The notes: generated by a model not told the origin, from the letters alone. A stretch of 64,000 nucleotides of DNA from Pseudescherichia sp031979925 (GCF_031979925.1 NZ_DALZFB010000014.1:20903-84902), one strand, 5' to 3'. Numbered from the stretch's first letter, positions 44,417 through 52,162 are shown. Program-made: numbers and translations.

Positions 44417-44727
44417 TCCGTAAGGCCTTTGTGATGCAGGTTAACGCTAACGCCCACGAGGAGTACGAGCGCCGCCATACTCCCATCTGGCCCGAGCTTG
44501 AGGCGGTCCTGAAGGACCACGGCGCACATCACTACGCTATCTACCTCGATAAGGCGCGTAACCTGCTGTTTGCCACCGTGGAGATCGAGTCTGAGGAGCG
44601 CTGGAGTGCGGTCGCTAATACCGACGTCTGCCAGCGCTGGTGGAAGCATATGCGCGACGTGATGCCTGCCAATGCCGATAACAGCCCGGTCAGCGCCGAG
44701 CTGAAAGAGGTGTTCTATCTGGAGTGA
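44413..44727 (+). CDS. rhaM: L-rhamnose mutarotase
   Basis: Interconverts alpha- and beta-L-rhamnose so the imported sugar is usable by RhaA. 104 residues, the usual length, starting MIRKAFVMQVNANAHEEYERRH; the conserved HTPIWPELE, HYAIYLD and CQRWWKHMRDVMP segments carry the active-site His and Trp residues. Last gene of the run. Its final 48 bases are repeated in diverged form at 45901-45948, beyond the abi gene. Confidence 0.96.
   Translation: MIRKAFVMQVNANAHEEYERRHTPIWPELEAVLKDHGAHHYAIYLDKARNLLFATVEIESEERWSAVANTDVCQRWWKHMRDVMPANADNSPVSAELKEVFYLE
44680..44727. repeat. rhaM 3' end, copy 1 (intact gene)
   Basis: The last 48 bases of rhaM including the stop, coding NSPVSAELKEVFYLE. Copy 2 at 45901-45948 matches at 40 of 48 positions by hand count. 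The pair brackets the abi gene as direct repeats about 1.2 kb apart. Confidence 0.9.
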
Positions 44728-44733
44728 TAGGTT

Positions 44734-44763
44734 GCCGGGTGACATTATCCTATGTCGCCTGGC
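44734..44763 (+). terminator. Terminator-like hairpin after rhaM
   Basis: GCCGGGTGACAT (44734-44745) pairs with ATGTCGCCTGGC (44752-44763) with two G-T pairs and a 6-base loop, then TTT. It probably ends the rhamnose operon before the converging abi gene, whose stop codon begins two bases later. Confidence 0.7.
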
Positions 44764-44764
44764 T

Positions 44765-45703
44765 TTAGCGTATAGTTCGTAACCCATACACTGTATTATT
44801 ATTCCTCCAAATTATGGTTTCATTTTTTTGTTTCGCCTGCCAACAATGCGTTTCTATAACATGCATTTGTTCGGGAGTCATAGAACAGAACGGCTTTGTA
44901 TAACGATAAATAGCTAACTCATTAAGAGAACAAACCCGTCTTGCATTGTCAAATAATCCAACTTTTCTCATTATATTCAGAAGATTGATATCAAGAGCCT
45001 CGATAACAAGTTCGATTTTATTTATCTTCTCTCTGATAGTATCGATTGCGGCTCTTGCATTGTTCACGTCAGGTGATTTAACCCATAGAGGCTCATGATG
45101 AGAAATTCGATTCCTGTACTCTCTCAGTTCAAAAATAAGATCGGCTAAATTCTTTCTAACCCTTTGCTGATTGGGATTGATTTTCCCATAATTTTTAAAG
45201 ACTTTACTTAACGATTTTGGCCATAAAAAGCGTTGGTTTTCACTTGGGGAAGGAGAACTATATTCATTATTTAATACGTAGTGCCATGTACTAAAATCAG
45301 TTGCTGCAATAATTTGATCGTGTGTCCACACCGGAACTTGCAGGTGCTCCACACGAGTACCGCGCCTGCGCCGCTTCTCTTTTTTACACCATTCACGTGT
45401 TAAACAATCTTTGGCTTTCTCAATATTCTTGTGAAAATGACAGTCACCTCGGTCTCTGGTGCTTTGTATTCTCTCCCACCATCGCTCCCCAAATCGTGCC
45501 CTGGCTTCTTTATCTATAGCATTTCTTAATGATATTTCCAGATTCTGCAAGAGCGGATAAATAGATGCCGCCGCATGCTGGGACCATATATAAATACCAT
45601 AAAGTTCGCATTCATTGGCACTGCGAAACGTTGTACGATAACGTCCAAGCCTTACCGATGAGATTAACGATATAATTGGTGAATAATTAGCAGCTTGCGG
45701 CAT
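44765..45703 (-). CDS. Abi_2-family (AbiD/AbiF-like) HEPN protein, putative abortive-infection defence
   Basis: 312 residues. The Abi_2 pattern is clear: an N-terminal WSQHAAASIYPLLQNLEISLRNAID helix region (about 40-64), and the HEPN RNase-type motif R-x4-H in YRNRISHHEPLW (about 195-206). HEPN proteins of this family are associated with phage-triggered abortive infection or RNA-targeting toxicity; no activity is proven here. The gene is visibly richer in A and T than its neighbours and uses many AT-ending codons, so it was probably acquired. It stands alone, with no partner antitoxin visible, and is flanked by two copies of the rhaM tail. Confidence 0.85.
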   Translation of the reverse strand: MPQAANYSPIISLISSVRLGRYRTTFRSANECELYGIYIWSQHAAASIYPLLQNLEISLRNAIDKEARARFGERWWERIQSTRDRGDCHFHKNIEKAKDCLTREWCKKEKRRRRGTRVEHLQVPVWTHDQIIAATDFSTWHYVLNNEYSSPSPSENQRFLWPKSLSKVFKNYGKINPNQQRVRKNLADLIFELREYRNRISHHEPLWVKSPDVNNARAAIDTIREKINKIELVIEALDINLLNIMRKVGLFDNARRVCSLNELAIYRYTKPFCSMTPEQMHVIETHCWQAKQKNETIIWRNNNTVYGLRTIR

Positions 45704-45910
45704 TTATGCTTGCTCCGTTAGCGATGTGCTGAAGCATACCATATATGTGCAGAAGACGTTGACGGCGATAAATACACCCTTTAGTATCCACAATTAACAG
45801 CCTGTACTGTCTACTTCCCCTTTAATAGGTTCTGGTTGCGTACACCATAGGCAAAGCGATGTATGAAACCCACCTCTGGTGGGTTTCGTCGTTTTTGGGT
45901 AACAGCCCGA
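45704..45910. other. AT-rich spacer upstream of abi
   Basis: Holds the presumed abi promoter. On the plus strand a short open frame starts at 45829 after a TAG (ATG at 45859) and runs without interruption into the second rhaM-tail copy, ending at 45948. No recognisable gene. Confidence 0.5.
45866..45886. terminator. Perfect hairpin beside the second rhaM-tail copy
   Basis: AAACCCACC (45866-45874) and GGTGGGTTT (45878-45886) with a 3-base loop, then CGTCGTTTTT. It could act as an intrinsic terminator on the plus strand. On the minus strand the stem itself ends in TTT and would stop rafB read-through into abi. Confidence 0.6.
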
Positions 45911-45948
45911 TTAGCGTCGAGCTGAAAGAGGTGCTCTGCCTGGGGTAA
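45901..45948. repeat. rhaM 3' end, copy 2 (detached)
   Basis: Codes NSPISVELKEVLCLG then a stop, in frame and aligned with the end of rhaM, but with no rhaM body attached. Eight differences from copy 1, several silent, so it looks like a tail from a diverged rhaM lineage and not a recent copy. The rafB stop codon lies inside it on the opposite strand. Confidence 0.9.
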
Positions 45949-47188
45949 TACCGGCCACCTGCTGCCTGCCGCTGAGCGTAAACGCCGACACCACCGTAAT
46001 CGCCAGGACAAAGCAGCCCAGCATCAGGTAGGTATCCTGGAAGCCGATCCGGTCATACATATTCCCGGCAAAGGCAGAGAGGAATATCGCCGCCGACTGC
46101 TTAGCAAACTGGAAGCCAATCAGGTAGATGGTGGCAGACAACCGGGTATCAAATACGCCGGTAATGTACTTGAAGGCTCCCACCAGCAGGAACGGCACCT
46201 CCAGCGCATGCAGCATCTTCAAGGCTACGACCTCTACCACCGTGGTGGCGAACGACGAGCCAATAATGCGCGTCGCCATAATCAGCCCGGCAATCAGCAG
46301 CGTATTTTTCGCGCCGATGCGGTTAATGATCCATGGCGAGCAGAACATGATGATGGCGTTGCAGATCTCCCCGGCCGTGGTGGCAAAACCAAAGGCGCGG
46401 GTGCCCTCCTGCGGCGTGGCGAAGAAGGATTTGAAGAAGGTGGCAAACTGCTGGTCGAACACATCATAGACGCAGGCAACGCCAACCACGTAGAGAATAA
46501 ACAGCCACATTTTGCGCTGGCGGAACAGGTTAAATACCGTCTTCGCCGTGATTTGCGGCTGGTTGGCACCGAGCGCGTTCATCACCTCTGCCGTCTGGTT
46601 GGGCTTCGGTTTGGCGATAACCAGCAGCAGCATCAGCAGCAGTGCCGCCGCCGAGCCCATCCAGAACACGTATGACGGATCGATACCGAACAGGATCCCG
46701 CCCGTAGAGGCACATAACCCCCAGCCCAGGCAGCCAAACATGCGTGCCTTACCGTATTCGAAGTAGCTGTTGCGGCTTACACGCTCAACATAGGCTTCGA
46801 TGGCCCCCGATCCCGCCGAGAAAACAAAGCCGATATACAGACCGCCGCTTAATGCCCCCAGCCAGATGTTAGTTTTCAACAGGGGGGCGAAAACATAGAG
46901 GAAAAACGGCGCAAACAGAAACAGCAGCACCGAGATGATCCATAGCATATGTTTTTTCAGCCCCAGCTTGTCTGAAATTACGCCCAGCACGGGTTGAAAA
47001 GCGATGGCGGAGAGCGAGATGCAGGAGAAGACGATCCCCGTATGGGTTTTATTCAGGCCGATGATATCCGACAGCCAGATCGGCAGGAACGGAAAGCAGG
47101 TGGCCATAATGAAGAAGTAGAAAAAGAAAAACAGTCCGAAGATCCAGAAGTTAGGGTTATCTTTGTGGGTACAGGCAGTTGTGCTCAT
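45911..47188 (-). CDS. rafB: Raffinose/melibiose:H+ symporter, LacY-type MFS
   Basis: Oligosaccharide:H+ symporter of the LacY family. 425 residues from MSTTACTHKDNPNFWIFGL (start at 47188), the recalled length of plasmid RafB and MelY. Twelve hydrophobic segments, and strong RafB-like stretches FFIMATCFPFLPIWLSDIIG, GAIEAYVERVSRN, YDVFDQQFATFF and KMLHALEVPFLLVGAFKYI. Downstream of rafA in the same transcript. The last residues (GRAPLSARR) are encoded across the rhaM-tail copy and differ from recalled relatives. Confidence 0.9.
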   Translation of the reverse strand: MSTTACTHKDNPNFWIFGLFFFFYFFIMATCFPFLPIWLSDIIGLNKTHTGIVFSCISLSAIAFQPVLGVISDKLGLKKHMLWIISVLLFLFAPFFLYVFAPLLKTNIWLGALSGGLYIGFVFSAGSGAIEAYVERVSRNSYFEYGKARMFGCLGWGLCASTGGILFGIDPSYVFWMGSAAALLLMLLLVIAKPKPNQTAEVMNALGANQPQITAKTVFNLFRQRKMWLFILYVVGVACVYDVFDQQFATFFKSFFATPQEGTRAFGFATTAGEICNAIIMFCSPWIINRIGAKNTLLIAGLIMATRIIGSSFATTVVEVVALKMLHALEVPFLLVGAFKYITGVFDTRLSATIYLIGFQFAKQSAAIFLSAFAGNMYDRIGFQDTYLMLGCFVLAITVVSAFTLSGRQQVAGITPGRAPLSARR

Positions 47189-47232
47189 TATTATTATCCT
47201 CAGCTGTGGGCCGGCTCCCCGGCCCATCACCA

Positions 47233-49356
47233 TTACACCCGTTCTACACCAATCAGAATGGCGCTTTCCGGATCCAGAATCGGCAATGCAATTCCCGCCT
47301 GCATCAACCACTCACCGCTTACCGTTTGCGGGACTTCCATCCATGCAGGCAGCTTGCGCATAGTGTGTCCGCCCTCGCCGGTTAAGCGAATATTGGGGTG
47401 GTCGAGCAGCGTGATACGGTACTGCGCGCCAGCCTCCAGCCCCGGCATGCGCAGCGGCATCATCAGGGTGTAATCAGGCATCTGAAGCTGGCTGACGATA
47501 AACAGGCCCTGGCCTCGATCCTGGCTCACAACTCCCTGCGCCAGGGTGGTGGCATCCGGCATATCCACGCGCCACTGGGTACCCGTGTGGAGCACCTCGC
47601 GCCACCGTTTGTGCAGCGCGGCATAGTGCCGGTAGCCTTCACGCTCCTGCTCATCGACGCTGAGCGGATCCAGCTCCAGTCCCATATGGCCAAACAGCGC
47701 GGTAAGCCCACGGAACGCAATGCTGTGCTGACGGAAGGTGGCATGACATTTATGATGACCGATATGCGCCCCCATCACCTCTGGCGGGAAGAAGTAGCTC
47801 ATCCCGCGCTGAATAGCGTTGCGCTCCAGCGCGTCGTTGTTATCGGATGCCCAGAAACGGTGGCAGCGGGTGAGCACCTCGTAGTCAATGCGTCCCCCGC
47901 CCGAGGAGCAGGACTCAAACTCGACCTGCGGGAAGCGTTCCCCCAGCGCGTCTAACAGACGATAAAATTGACGCGTCTGTGCATCGGCGGCAGCCTTGCC
48001 GTTGTGCCCAGGCTGCACCAGCTCCCGGTTCATGTCCCACTTCACATAGTCCACCGGATGCTCACCCAGCAGCCAGCTCATACGTTCAAGCAGATACTCA
48101 AACGCTTCTGGAATATTGAGGTTAAGGACATACTGATGGCGGCCCGTTGGCTGCGTGTATCCAGGCATCGCCAGTACCCAGTCCGGGTGTGCCCGGTAGA
48201 GATCGGAGTTCGGGTTGATCATCTCCGGCTCGACCCAGATACCAAACTCCATGCCGAGATTTTTAACGTGGTTAATCACCGGCATCAGACCGTTGGGGTA
48301 TTTCTTCTCGTCGAGGTACCAGTCGCCCAGCGCAGCGTGGTCGTCGTTGCGTCCTTTAAACCAGCCGTCGTCAATAATAAAGCGCTCCACGCCCAGCACT
48401 GCCGCTTCGTCCGCCATCCGCATGATGTATTGCGGATCGTGGTCGAAGTAGATCCCTTCCCAGGTATTGAGATGTACCGGGCGCGGCTTGTTCTCCGGGA
48501 AACGGATAATATTATCCCGCAGGTAGCGGTGAAACTGCTGGCTCATTCCGTTCAGCCCGTTTGTGGAGTAGCTGGCGTATAGCCGCGGCGTCCACAGAGT
48601 TTCCCCCTCCTCAACGGCCATCTCTCCCGGCAGGTAGAGCGCTTCGGCCTGCAGATAGCGGCGGCCGTCGGTTTTTACTTCGGCCCGCAGACGGTGGTTG
48701 CCGCTCCAGCCCAGATGCACGCCCCATACGTCGCCGTGCATTTCACTGAATGCCTGCGTGCCGCTAATCAGTGCCGGAAAGTGTTCATGGGAGGTGCGAC
48801 CGCGACGATTTTCAACCACGAAGCAGTCATGCTCAAGCTTCACGCGGTGTGGCTGAAACTCGCGGGTCCAGCGTCCATGAAACGCCATCACCTCTCCGGC
48901 GCGCTCGGCAATCGGCAGCGTGACGGCAAGGCGATCAACCTGCCACGCCTGCGCCCGAAGGTTGGTTAAACCGTGGCGTAACACCAGCACGCCGCTGTCG
49001 TCGAGCGCAATTTCGCTGGTCAGACGCAGCCCGGCATGCTCATCTTCAGCGGTAACCGTCAGGGTTTGCCCTTGCTGCTGTACGTGTGTGGTTTTGAATA
49101 CCGGCGACCCGTCCAATCCCTGGCGATGACCTTCAATGCCCGGCGAACCAAACAGACCCTGACCCAGCTCGGCCATCAGCGTTACCGGCGAGTCTACATC
49201 AAGCCTGCCGTTGGCTACCGGGCGAGATAAACTCGCTGCATCCTGAGGTGAAAAGTGGCAAAGGTGTGGCCCCCAGTAAAGAATTTCGGCAAACGGGTGA
49301 GTTTTTAGCACCACGTCTACCGTCTTGCTTTCCAGTCGTAAAATCGAATCGTACAT
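47233..49356 (-). CDS. rafA: Alpha-galactosidase (GH36)
   Basis: Hydrolyses raffinose and melibiose, releasing galactose. 707 residues from MYDSILRLESKTVDVVL (start 49356), matching the RafA length. The central barrel carries the nucleophile Asp in DYVKWDMNRE (about 472-481) and the acid/base region SCSSGGGRIDYE (about 530-541). The WGPHLCHF and LNTWEGIYFDHDP motifs are typical of the family. Raffinose also gives sucrose on cleavage, and no sucrose hydrolase (rafD) is present in the window. Controlled by two RafR operators just upstream. Confidence 0.94.
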   Translation of the reverse strand: MYDSILRLESKTVDVVLKTHPFAEILYWGPHLCHFSPQDAASLSRPVANGRLDVDSPVTLMAELGQGLFGSPGIEGHRQGLDGSPVFKTTHVQQQGQTLTVTAEDEHAGLRLTSEIALDDSGVLVLRHGLTNLRAQAWQVDRLAVTLPIAERAGEVMAFHGRWTREFQPHRVKLEHDCFVVENRRGRTSHEHFPALISGTQAFSEMHGDVWGVHLGWSGNHRLRAEVKTDGRRYLQAEALYLPGEMAVEEGETLWTPRLYASYSTNGLNGMSQQFHRYLRDNIIRFPENKPRPVHLNTWEGIYFDHDPQYIMRMADEAAVLGVERFIIDDGWFKGRNDDHAALGDWYLDEKKYPNGLMPVINHVKNLGMEFGIWVEPEMINPNSDLYRAHPDWVLAMPGYTQPTGRHQYVLNLNIPEAFEYLLERMSWLLGEHPVDYVKWDMNRELVQPGHNGKAAADAQTRQFYRLLDALGERFPQVEFESCSSGGGRIDYEVLTRCHRFWASDNNDALERNAIQRGMSYFFPPEVMGAHIGHHKCHATFRQHSIAFRGLTALFGHMGLELDPLSVDEQEREGYRHYAALHKRWREVLHTGTQWRVDMPDATTLAQGVVSQDRGQGLFIVSQLQMPDYTLMMPLRMPGLEAGAQYRITLLDHPNIRLTGEGGHTMRKLPAWMEVPQTVSGEWLMQAGIALPILDPESAILIGVERV

Positions 49357-49392
49357 CAGACATCTCCTGTCGTCGGGATGTTCTGAGTGTTG

Positions 49393-49410
49393 ATCCGAAA
49401 CGTTTCGGAT
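49393..49410. promoter_or_regulatory. RafR operator 1
   Basis: A perfect 18-bp palindrome, ATCCGAAAC/GTTTCGGAT, 37 bases upstream of rafA. The central AACGTT with flanking GAAA/TTTC fits a LacI-family operator and the recalled raf operator core CCGAAACGTTTCGG. Confidence 0.88.
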
Positions 49411-49413
49411 ACA

Positions 49414-49431
49414 AACCAAAACGTTTCGGTT
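49414..49431. promoter_or_regulatory. RafR operator 2
   Basis: AACCAAAAC/GTTTCGGTT, an 18-bp palindrome with one mismatch. Its centre is 21 bp from operator 1, two helical turns, so two RafR dimers can bind the same DNA face. Confidence 0.86.
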
Positions 49432-49460
49432 TTGTGATCGGCTTTAGAATTTCGGCAGAT

Positions 49461-50456
49461 TTACGCCGTTTGACCAGCAGAAAACTGAGGCTGCCAAAGC
49501 ACCTGAAGCTCAGCGATATCCTCGCCGTTAATTAACCGCAGCACCATGTCGGCAATCTGTTTGCCCACGCCCTGGCGGGTAGCCTGGATCACCGCCGCCA
49601 CGTCAACATCCACGATGCTGTCCTGCGGCAGACCGTCGTAAACCACCAGCGAAACGGCGTTATCGCCAGTTAATCGACCAAGCTGGGAGAGGGCCATCGC
49701 CACCCCATCGCCGTGGGTATTGCAGTCGGTCAGGATTGCCGTTGGAGGTGACGCCAGCGAGAGCAGATCCTGCGTCGTGGTATAGCCCGCCCGCCGCGAA
49801 GGTGGCATGGTGCGCAGCCATTCGCTGGGTAGCCCCGCCTCGGCCAGGGCATCAAGGTAACCCTGGCGGCGCTGGGTGATAAAAGCCTGAGAATTGCTTT
49901 CGCCGAGCAGGGCAATACGCTGATGGCCCTTATCAATCAGCCAGCGCGTGGCGTGATACATTCCGGCGTAGTTGTCGAAGTCAAACCATGCATAGGGCTG
50001 CGGCAGCTGGCTGCGGCCCAGCGCGAGGAAAGGGAAACCGATAGCCTGAAGCTGCTCAAGACGCGGATCGTGATCGAGCGTATGGGCGACGATCAGCGCA
50101 TCCACGCGGCGGCTTTGCACCATGCGCATATAGCTATGCTTATCAGCCAGATCGTCGTCGGCAATCAGCAGTAAATCAATCTCATATCGCGCAAGTTCGT
50201 GGCTGATTTCACCAACCATATCCATAAAGACGCTGTTATTGAGCGGAACAGGGTGCACAGGAAAAACCAGCCCAACGGCGTCAATTTTGCCCATTTTCAA
50301 ACGACGGGCAAAGGTATTCGGACGGTAGCCACGACGTTGTGCTTCCGCTTCAACCCGGGCGCGCGTCTCTTTGGAGACATCATCATACCCGTTGAGCGCA
50401 CGGCTAACGGTGGTAACGGACAGCCCCAGTTCTTTGGCAATGGCTTTAAGCGACAT
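49461..50456 (-). CDS. rafR: LacI-family repressor of the raffinose operon
   Basis: 331 residues, near the RafR length. N-terminal HTH (MSLKAIAKELGLSVTTVSRALNGYDDVS) with the hinge RRGYRPNTFARRLKMG, then a periplasmic-binding-type core. Same strand as and directly upstream of rafA, with the two operators between them; it should respond to melibiose or raffinose-derived galactosides. The C-terminus ends LWQPQFSAGQTA. Confidence 0.9.
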   Translation of the reverse strand: MSLKAIAKELGLSVTTVSRALNGYDDVSKETRARVEAEAQRRGYRPNTFARRLKMGKIDAVGLVFPVHPVPLNNSVFMDMVGEISHELARYEIDLLLIADDDLADKHSYMRMVQSRRVDALIVAHTLDHDPRLEQLQAIGFPFLALGRSQLPQPYAWFDFDNYAGMYHATRWLIDKGHQRIALLGESNSQAFITQRRQGYLDALAEAGLPSEWLRTMPPSRRAGYTTTQDLLSLASPPTAILTDCNTHGDGVAMALSQLGRLTGDNAVSLVVYDGLPQDSIVDVDVAAVIQATRQGVGKQIADMVLRLINGEDIAELQVLWQPQFSAGQTA

Positions 50457-50476
50457 GTTTTTCCGTGTCTTACTGT

Positions 50477-51025
50477 TTAATTTTGTTCCGCAACCAGAAG
50501 CGCATGCGTATCCGGTTCGAGAGCCTGAAAGATATGTGGCCGATCGGCGGGATAGCAGATGTAATCCCCCTCACCCAGCTCCTCCGGCGCGTCGGTTAAC
50601 CCCACGATCGCCCGACCCTGCGTCACAATGATATGCTCAACCGATCCCGGTGGATGAGGCTGGGAGATGCGGTCTGCGCCCGGCTGGGTCAGCAGTAAAT
50701 AGATATCACGCCGCGCCCCCGGTGGACAGGCGGCCAGTAAAATGGCCTCATAGTTGGCCTGACCGGCGATTACTTTTGTCCCTTCTCCCCGACGGATCAC
50801 CTGGGTAGCGGGCTGTTGCGGCTCCAGCAGACGGGCGAAAGGAATATCCAGCGCTACGCACAGCGACCAGAGCGTCTCCAGGCTGGGGTTGCCGTTGCCA
50901 GACTCCAGCTGGGAAAGCGTGGATTTGGCGATCCCGGCCCGGCGGGCAATTTCCGCCAGTGAAAGTCCGGTTCGCAGACGTTCTCGCACTAAACTTTTAG
51001 CGATCACGCTAATTGGCTGCGTCAT
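50477..51025 (-). CDS. XRE-family regulator with C-terminal cupin
   Basis: 182 residues: an XRE helix-turn-helix (LSLAEIARRAGIAKSTLSQLE, about 19-39), then a small cupin domain (about 105-182) with HPPGSVEHIIVTQGRAIVGL and PADRPHIFQALEPDTHAL. This architecture (YdcN/PuuR-like) senses small molecules, often amino-acid related. It diverges from azlCD across an inverted-repeat region, so it probably controls branched-chain amino acid export and itself. Confidence 0.87.
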   Translation of the reverse strand: MTQPISVIAKSLVRERLRTGLSLAEIARRAGIAKSTLSQLESGNGNPSLETLWSLCVALDIPFARLLEPQQPATQVIRRGEGTKVIAGQANYEAILLAACPPGARRDIYLLLTQPGADRISQPHPPGSVEHIIVTQGRAIVGLTDAPEELGEGDYICYPADRPHIFQALEPDTHALLVAEQN

Positions 51026-51046
51026 ATAACGGCCCTTGCTCTATAA

Positions 51047-51112
51047 ATCGAACGAATCGTTCATCTTGTAAAACGATCTTGATGCGTTCATTATAATGGA
51101 TATTCGTTCGAT
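51047..51112. promoter_or_regulatory. Operator cluster between the XRE-cupin gene and azlC
   Basis: ATCGAACGAAT (51047-51057) and its exact complement ATTCGTTCGAT (51102-51112) bracket the promoter region. GAACGA-A-TCGTTC (51050-51062) is a local palindrome. CGTTCAT also occurs at 51058 and 51085. Probable binding sites of the divergent regulator. Confidence 0.65.
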
Positions 51113-51140
51113 ATAGCTAAACCAATACGGCTAAAATAGT

Positions 51141-51800
51141 ATGAAACATCATCTCTCTTGTCTTAAAGGCGACACGATAAAGGCGATCGTTCTGGTCTGC
51201 CTGGCCGTGGGTATCGTCGGCATGTCCTACGGCTCGCTGGCAATGGCCTACGGCTTCCCGCTCTGGGTTCCTTTTGTGCTCTCTATCACCGTGCTGGCGG
51301 GCGCGTCTGAGTTTATGTTTATCGGCATCGTTGCCAGCGGCGGTAATCCGCTGGCGGCGGCGGCCGCTGGACTCCTGGTGAACGCTCGCCATGTACCGTT
51401 TGGCGTGACGGTGCGCGATCTGGTCGGCAAGCGCGGCGCCAGCCTGCTCGGCTGCCACATCATGAATGACGAAAGCGTGGTGTTTGGCCTGTCGCAGAAG
51501 ACGCCTGAACAGCGTAAGGCGGCCTACTGGCTGTGCGGTCTGGGGGTAGCGATTATCTGGCCTCTCGGCGCGCTGCTGGGTGCCATGGTGGGTAAACTGC
51601 TGCCCGATCCGGAAACCATCGGTCTGGACGCAGTCTTTCCGGCTATTTTGCTGGCGTTAGTGGTGCCGGCGTTTAAAAACCGTACCACGCTTATTCGCGC
51701 CTGTAGCGGCGCAGCGTTATCACTTGCCGCCGTACCCTTTGCACCAGTGGGTTTACCGGTTCTGCTCTCTCTGCTCGGCCTGGCCGCGAGGAAAAAATAG
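51141..51800 (+). CDS. azlC: AzlC-family branched-chain amino acid exporter, large subunit
   Basis: 219-residue inner-membrane protein with about six hydrophobic segments, of the AzlC/YgaZ family (GIVGMSYGSLAMAYGFPLW, ASEFMFIGIVASGGNPLAAA, NARHVPFGVTV, LGCHIMNDESVVFGL). Works with AzlD to export valine and related amino acids. Its last base is shared with the azlD start. Confidence 0.9.
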   Translation: MKHHLSCLKGDTIKAIVLVCLAVGIVGMSYGSLAMAYGFPLWVPFVLSITVLAGASEFMFIGIVASGGNPLAAAAAGLLVNARHVPFGVTVRDLVGKRGASLLGCHIMNDESVVFGLSQKTPEQRKAAYWLCGLGVAIIWPLGALLGAMVGKLLPDPETIGLDAVFPAILLALVVPAFKNRTTLIRACSGAALSLAAVPFAPVGLPVLLSLLGLAARKK

Positions 51801-52123
51801 TGGAAAACATGACGGTATTTATTCTCGGCATCGTCCTGTTATCGGCAGGGACCTATTTAATGCGTCTCGGCGGCGCTAAACTCGGTAGCCGCCTGGCCCT
51901 CTCTGAGCGTTCACAGGCGCTGCTTTCTGATGCCGCCACCGTGCTGCTGTTCTCCGTGGCGCTGGCAACTACCTTTTATGAAGGGGATCATTTTGCCGGA
52001 ATGGCGCGGGTGATCGGCGTCGCCTTTGCCGTATTTCTAGCCTGGCGGAAGATGCCGTTAATTGTGGTGATCGTGGCGGCGGCGGTAGTGACTGCGCTGC
52101 TGCGGCTGGCGGGAATAGCATAA
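51800..52123 (+). CDS. azlD: AzlD-family exporter small subunit
   Basis: 107 residues with about four hydrophobic segments; AzlD/YgaH family (GTYLMRLGGAKLG, LLSDAATVLLFSVALATTF). It starts with GTG at 51800 on the last base of azlC, indicating translational coupling. A terminator follows directly. Confidence 0.88.
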   Translation: MENMTVFILGIVLLSAGTYLMRLGGAKLGSRLALSERSQALLSDAATVLLFSVALATTFYEGDHFAGMARVIGVAFAVFLAWRKMPLIVVIVAAAVVTALLRLAGIA

Positions 52124-52148
52124 AAAAAAGCGCCCGCAGGCGCTCTTT
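52121..52148. terminator. Terminator between azlD and the DUF1471 gene
   Basis: AGCGCC (52129-52134) pairs with GGCGCT (52139-52144), with an A run on the left and CTTT on the right; serves both converging genes. Confidence 0.75.
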
Positions 52149-52162
52149 CAACGATGAAGATG

